From the NCBI RefSeq assembly GCF_910592395.1, contig NC_088309.1, positions 1,118,501-1,182,500 on the forward strand: a stretch of 64,000 bases of DNA. Direction: 5' to 3'. Made by a program: the position numbers and the translations under genes. Source of the stretch: Lineus longissimus. Taxonomy: Eukaryota; Nemertea; Pilidiophora; Heteronemertea; Lineidae. The notes beneath the pieces are model-generated. The model was not told the DNA's origin and made no database searches. It saw only the letters and a list, made by a program, of their open reading frames with translations. Positions 61,601 through 64,000 of this stretch are shown here, one piece after another (positions within the stretch are counted from its first letter, which is position 1; each line of letters starts with the position of its first letter).

Positions 61601-63745
61601 GTGGCTGTAGTGCGACTAGTGACTGATAATCTAATAGAAAATTTCATTTGAGTACTCAGTTCGGTCATTTTGACCAGCAAATATCCTTCTTCCTGTTGTT
61701 TGCTTTGCAGTCACTATAGTCGCCCTACTACAGAAGTTTCCCCTTCACAATTACTGCAGGAATGCTACTGATTGTTGTGGGAGTAGACCAGTTTTTGAGG
61801 GCTTAATTTTATGTTGTACAGTGCGTATTCCTGTTATTGTGTGTATTCTTTCGATTTATATAATGATAATGCCACTTTTCTCTAGCACATTAGGTCTGCT
61901 TCAATTCTGAAATTCAAGAAAATAAGATTCTTTATGAAATTACAAGGTTTATGATACTTTGGCGTGAACATTTTCAACTTATTAGCATTTTTGACTTGGT
62001 GATTCCAGGTGTCCAAATTGAACGTGATTCAGAAGATTCAGGTAGCCATTGCTGTCTTGTTGCTATCGGTCGCCTCCAGGTGACGAGCACCCCCAACACC
62101 AGTGACCTGGGCTCCTCCTCCCCGAATGAATTCATCACCAGACATAACCAGGAAGGGAAATTCACGTTTGTTGATCAGAGGTAAGTTTGATGTTGGTTTA
62201 TTTGAAATGTTTATATCAAACCAGGAAGCTTCTGACTTCCATTCACAAATTAGACGCTCTTCCACAATACACCTCCAACCCCTGTATAGGGGATATTTCA
62301 ATATCATTTGTCTTTTTTTCAGAGTGACAAATCTCCTGGGGTATCAACCACAAGAACTTCTCGGTCATCTTAACACAGACTTTGTTCATCCTGATGACCT
62401 GTCATTGATGAAAGAAACATTCCAAGATGGTAGGTTAAGACACATAGGCCTATAGAAGTTCCTCACGTGACCTGGTACATCACGTGAAATCGCACTGCAG
62501 CCATATCGGCCATCAAAATAATGAGTGACGTCACAACACCAACATAACCCGCAGGAGATGATGTCAAAACCTCATGATGGGTTAGTCTGACATCGAGCTT
62601 GCCAGTTCTTGAGCCAACCACGCCGATGATTTGCTGTGTAAGTTGCTTGTACCTCTGTTAATGGTGAAGATGGCAACCAGCACAGTCACTCATCCTGCTA
62701 GCTGTCAGCAAGGCATCAAGTCAGTAAGTCATTCCAAGCTGTACATGTCAATTGAAGTTTCTCCATTTGTCTTTCAGTCATAGCTAAGAAAGGACAAGTA
62801 GTGACGATTGTCTACCGTTTCCAGCCAAAGATAAAGAATCCTCATGATCCCTATGTTTACCTTAGGACGAGTAGCTTTAGCTTCCAGAATCCATACACTG
62901 ATGACATAGAGTATATAGTGTGCACCAATTCATTAAACAAGTAAGTCAATTCAGTCGCAAATACACATACTTATGTGACCTGTCACAAGAAAACATACTT
63001 CTTGGAGAGATTTGCCATTTCTACTGGTTACCTGCACCAATGAAAACAAAGATAAATTAAAATCGCTTATCAGGGTCATTGGTAAAATCTGCAAAAATGA
63101 AGTGCCTGCAAAAGTTTCGTGGTTAAATACTTCGTTTGTGTTACTGCTCACCTCTTAATTGTGAACATTGACTTTCCAGAAGCAGTAGTCAACAAGGTGT
63201 GATTGAGCATGGGCCTGAAGCTCATTCCTTGGGTGGTCAGTTCCCGACGGCCCGCACACTCGGCACTGATGCTACTGCTGACCCGAGATACGCCGAGATG
63301 TATCGATCAGCCATGAACAGGGGCCCGGTGGTCACACAGAGTGAGTACATGCCATTTTACCATCCAACTTTTTTTAGCACTTTTCACTGATCTGGGTCTG
63401 TACCAAAGTGCTTCACAACAACTGTCACTGATACAGGTCTCAAAAAAGGTAATCTGAGGTACTAGGCTTTCATTTCAGCGCTCACCTGTGAAAGGACTGT
63501 GAGGCAGCTAGACTGGGGTTGAACCCATGACCCGTGGATTGGAGATGATTTTGATTCTGTGTCATAAAACGATGAATAATGATAAATTTTCAGGCCAGCA
63601 AGTAGCATACAACTACCCAAGGGGAAAGTACCAGTCAGCTAATGTCCCAGCGTCTACGGGCACCGTCTTATCAAATATGATGACAAACAGGAATCCAAGT
63701 CCTGGGAACAATCCTTACCCTCAGAGCTCTTACCCTCAACAACAG
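52555..63745 (+). CDS. ARNT: ARNT (HIF-1beta/Tango) bHLH-PAS transcription factor, 3' end outside window
   Basis: Exons with matching phases: 52555-52657, 54196-54238, 54785-54859, optional 55593-55700, then either 58063-58220 or 58345-58502, and 60404-60483, 60646-60856, 61146-61175, 61350-61544, 62009-62180, 62323-62429, 62778-62940, 63180-63340, 63594-63745. The protein runs from a Ser-rich start through [13 protein letters not shown] and DKERFAR to the bHLH, PAS-A, PAS-B and a Gln/Ser/Pro-rich tail. Landmarks include [70 protein letters not shown] and EYIVCTN, distinguishing it from BMAL/Cycle. ARNT dimerises in the nucleus with HIF, AhR, Sim and Trachealess-type partners and binds half an E-box or response element. 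The start at [13 protein letters not shown] is the first ATG of that exon. Confidence 0.92.
52658..53192 (+). repeat. 191-bp tandem repeat carrying copies of the ARNT N-terminal exon
   Basis: Units at 52741-52931 and 52932-53122 plus a partial one to 53192. Each full unit holds ATGGACTTTTACGTTG..., an open frame ([18 protein letters not shown], then PQYHG) and the intact donor CATG|gtaaga at 52848/52849 or 53039/53040 in the same phase as the first exon. The frame is kept in both copies with only a few changes (PSSP versus PSLP). Acceptors before them are weak and a TGA lies upstream in frame, so they would work as alternative first exons or not at all. Confidence 0.75.
54196..54859 (+). CDS. 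ARNT: ARNT exons with basic and acidic N-terminal stretches
   Basis: Exon 54196-54238 (43 nt) encodes [14 protein letters not shown], a likely nuclear localisation signal. Exon 54785-54859 (75 nt) encodes [24 protein letters not shown], the acidic linker that precedes the basic region in ARNT proteins (compare DDEQ...DKERFAR in vertebrates). Both have canonical AG and GTAAGT sites and end in phase 2. Confidence 0.85.
55593..55700 (+). CDS. ARNT: ARNT in-frame cassette exon upstream of the bHLH
   Basis: TTTCCTCAG precedes 108 open nucleotides ending AGAAG|gtaaca, phase 2 at both ends. Inclusion inserts 36 residues rich in Asn, Gln, Tyr and Ser ([15 protein letters not shown]... SSSQDKRR) between DKERFAR and ESHCEIE. 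The frame, phases and codon character fit a real alternative exon. Vertebrate ARNT also has a small alternative exon just before its bHLH, though of different sequence. Confidence 0.6.
57408..57612. repeat. 41-bp minisatellite, five copies
   Basis: The unit GTCTGGATATAATGGGGTAA then GGGACTTTTGATAAATCCAG repeats five times with 1-3 changes per copy, and the third copy lacks three bases. It lies about 450 bases before the first bHLH exon. Confidence 0.85.
58063..58220 (+). CDS. ARNT: ARNT bHLH exon A (canonical)
   Basis: 158 nt, acceptor TTTGCTGATAG, donor CGAG|gtgact, entering in phase 2 and leaving in phase 1. It encodes the basic region [15 protein letters not shown], helix 1, the loop [12 protein letters not shown] and helix 2 [16 protein letters not shown], a near copy of ARNT/Tango. 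The DNA-contacting His, Glu and Arg at positions 5, 9 and 13 of the basic region are all present. Confidence 0.93.
58242..58292 (+). promoter_or_regulatory. RNA hairpin in the intron between the two bHLH exons
   Basis: ATACAGTACGTCCCA (58242-58256) pairs with TGGGACGCACTGTAT (58278-58292), 14 of 15 positions, with one A-C mismatch and a 21-nt loop. The intron is only 124 nt and the hairpin starts 21 nt after the exon A donor. Such structures are known to enforce exclusive choice in other tandem-exon genes; here the role is inferred. Confidence 0.6.
58345..58502 (+). CDS. ARNT: ARNT bHLH exon B (alternative, tandem duplicate)
   Basis: 158 nt, acceptor TTCTTCTGTAG, donor AGGG|gtaaag, with phases identical to exon A. 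It encodes [20 protein letters not shown], then [18 protein letters not shown] and [16 protein letters not shown]. About 35 of 54 residues match exon A, with no length change. His5, Glu9 and Arg13 are kept, so the half-site preference is likely unchanged. The differences fall at the start of helix 1, in the loop (PTCSTLA to SADGSLG) and on helix 2 (RM to TQ), suggesting altered dimerisation or partner choice. Open frame and splice sites argue that it is used. Confidence 0.87.
58503..60403. other. ARNT intron after the bHLH exons
   Basis: 1.9 kb with no exon recognised. No third bHLH copy was found on either strand. Confidence 0.5.
60404..61544 (+). CDS. ARNT: ARNT exons encoding the bHLH-PAS linker and PAS-A
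   Basis: Exons 60404-60483, 60646-60856, 61146-61175 (30 nt) and 61350-61544. They read [20 protein letters not shown], then [46 protein letters not shown] and [18 protein letters not shown] through [15 protein letters not shown] mediates dimer formation with partner proteins. The first three lines of PAS-A are as conserved as in fly Tango. No alternative copies of these exons were seen. Confidence 0.9.
62009..62940 (+). CDS. ARNT: ARNT exons encoding PAS-B
   Basis: Exons 62009-62180, 62323-62429 and 62778-62940. Landmarks are [59 protein letters not shown] and [21 protein letters not shown] binds coactivators and the partner's PAS-B. Relative to other ARNTs the segment [20 protein letters not shown] has the usual length. 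Confidence 0.9.
63180..63745 (+). CDS. ARNT: ARNT C-terminal exons, gene continues past the window
   Basis: Exons 63180-63340 and 63594-63745 encode a low-complexity Ser/Pro/Gln/Asn tail ([15 protein letters not shown], then [27 protein letters not shown]). In ARNT this region leads into the transactivation domain. The last exon ends CAACAG|gtaatt in phase 0, so at least one more exon lies beyond 64000. Confidence 0.85.
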
Positions 63746-64000
63746 GTAATTATATTGTTTATCGGAAACTTTTTAATGAATGGTCATGTTAATAGGTGTT
63801 GTTATGTATTCACAACATCTGTTGAGATAGAAAGTGTGATAGCAATTAGTTTACCCATTTACCACCAGATGGCCATAGTGTGCAAAGTCAGAGTTGGCCT
63901 GTTTTGGTGATAAATTGGCTTTATTATGCAATTGTTCATCAATAAATAAATTATAAGTTAACTAAAATACGTTTTGAAACATCATCTTGTGTGGGGATAC

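Overview
This window is animal genomic DNA with GT-AG introns, recurrent invertebrate-type repeats and no bacterial features. The gene content (FoxQ2 forkhead genes, an ARNT bHLH-PAS gene, collagen/EGF surface proteins) indicates a bilaterian invertebrate, probably marine. The phylum cannot be settled by reading. A very long, proline-free, threonine-rich collagen recalls annelid cuticle collagens, but that is only an analogy.

Layout. (1) At 127-1647 on the minus strand lies the partial 5' half of a secreted or membrane protein: a two-exon N-terminal domain, a short proline-containing collagen stretch and an EGF module. It runs off the left edge, and a candidate signal-peptide exon lies at 3053-3119. 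(2) At 7136-33427 on the plus strand a head-to-head paralogue spans 26 kb. I could join 34 coding exons that keep one frame (14,916 nt, about 4,971 residues). They encode a signal peptide, the same N-terminal domain, about 4,300 residues of Gly-X-Y helix with a single proline, about eight EGF-like modules, a short coiled coil, a transmembrane helix and an acidic tail. Its last collagen-to-EGF intron holds a 2.5-kb foldback-like element. (3) At 37744-47256 are three intronless FoxQ2-family genes. Two of them (43502-44377 plus, 46381-47256 minus) form an inverted pair nearly identical inside the coding region and unrelated immediately outside it. Their 5' flanks share a repeated bipartite element around TTTCTGACGCGCATCACC. 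(4) From 52555 (possibly 48103) to the right edge on the plus strand is ARNT (HIF-1beta/Tango type), truncated by the window.

The most striking observations concern ARNT and the collagen gene. ARNT carries two tandem bHLH exons, both exactly 158 nt, with the same splice phases, 124 nt apart, and with a near-perfect hairpin in the intron between them. Including both exons shifts the frame into an early stop, so only one can be used per functional mRNA. Upstream there are an in-frame 108-nt cassette exon, a tandemly repeated N-terminal exon and a possible second first exon. The collagen gene combines a type I membrane topology with a roughly 1.2-micrometre predicted, almost proline-free triple helix.

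ARNT is a general dimer partner for bHLH-PAS sensors (HIF, AhR, Sim, Trh classes), and FoxQ2 is an anterior/apical patterning regulator. No functional link between these neighbours and the collagen genes is visible. No rRNA, tRNA or CRISPR was recognised.
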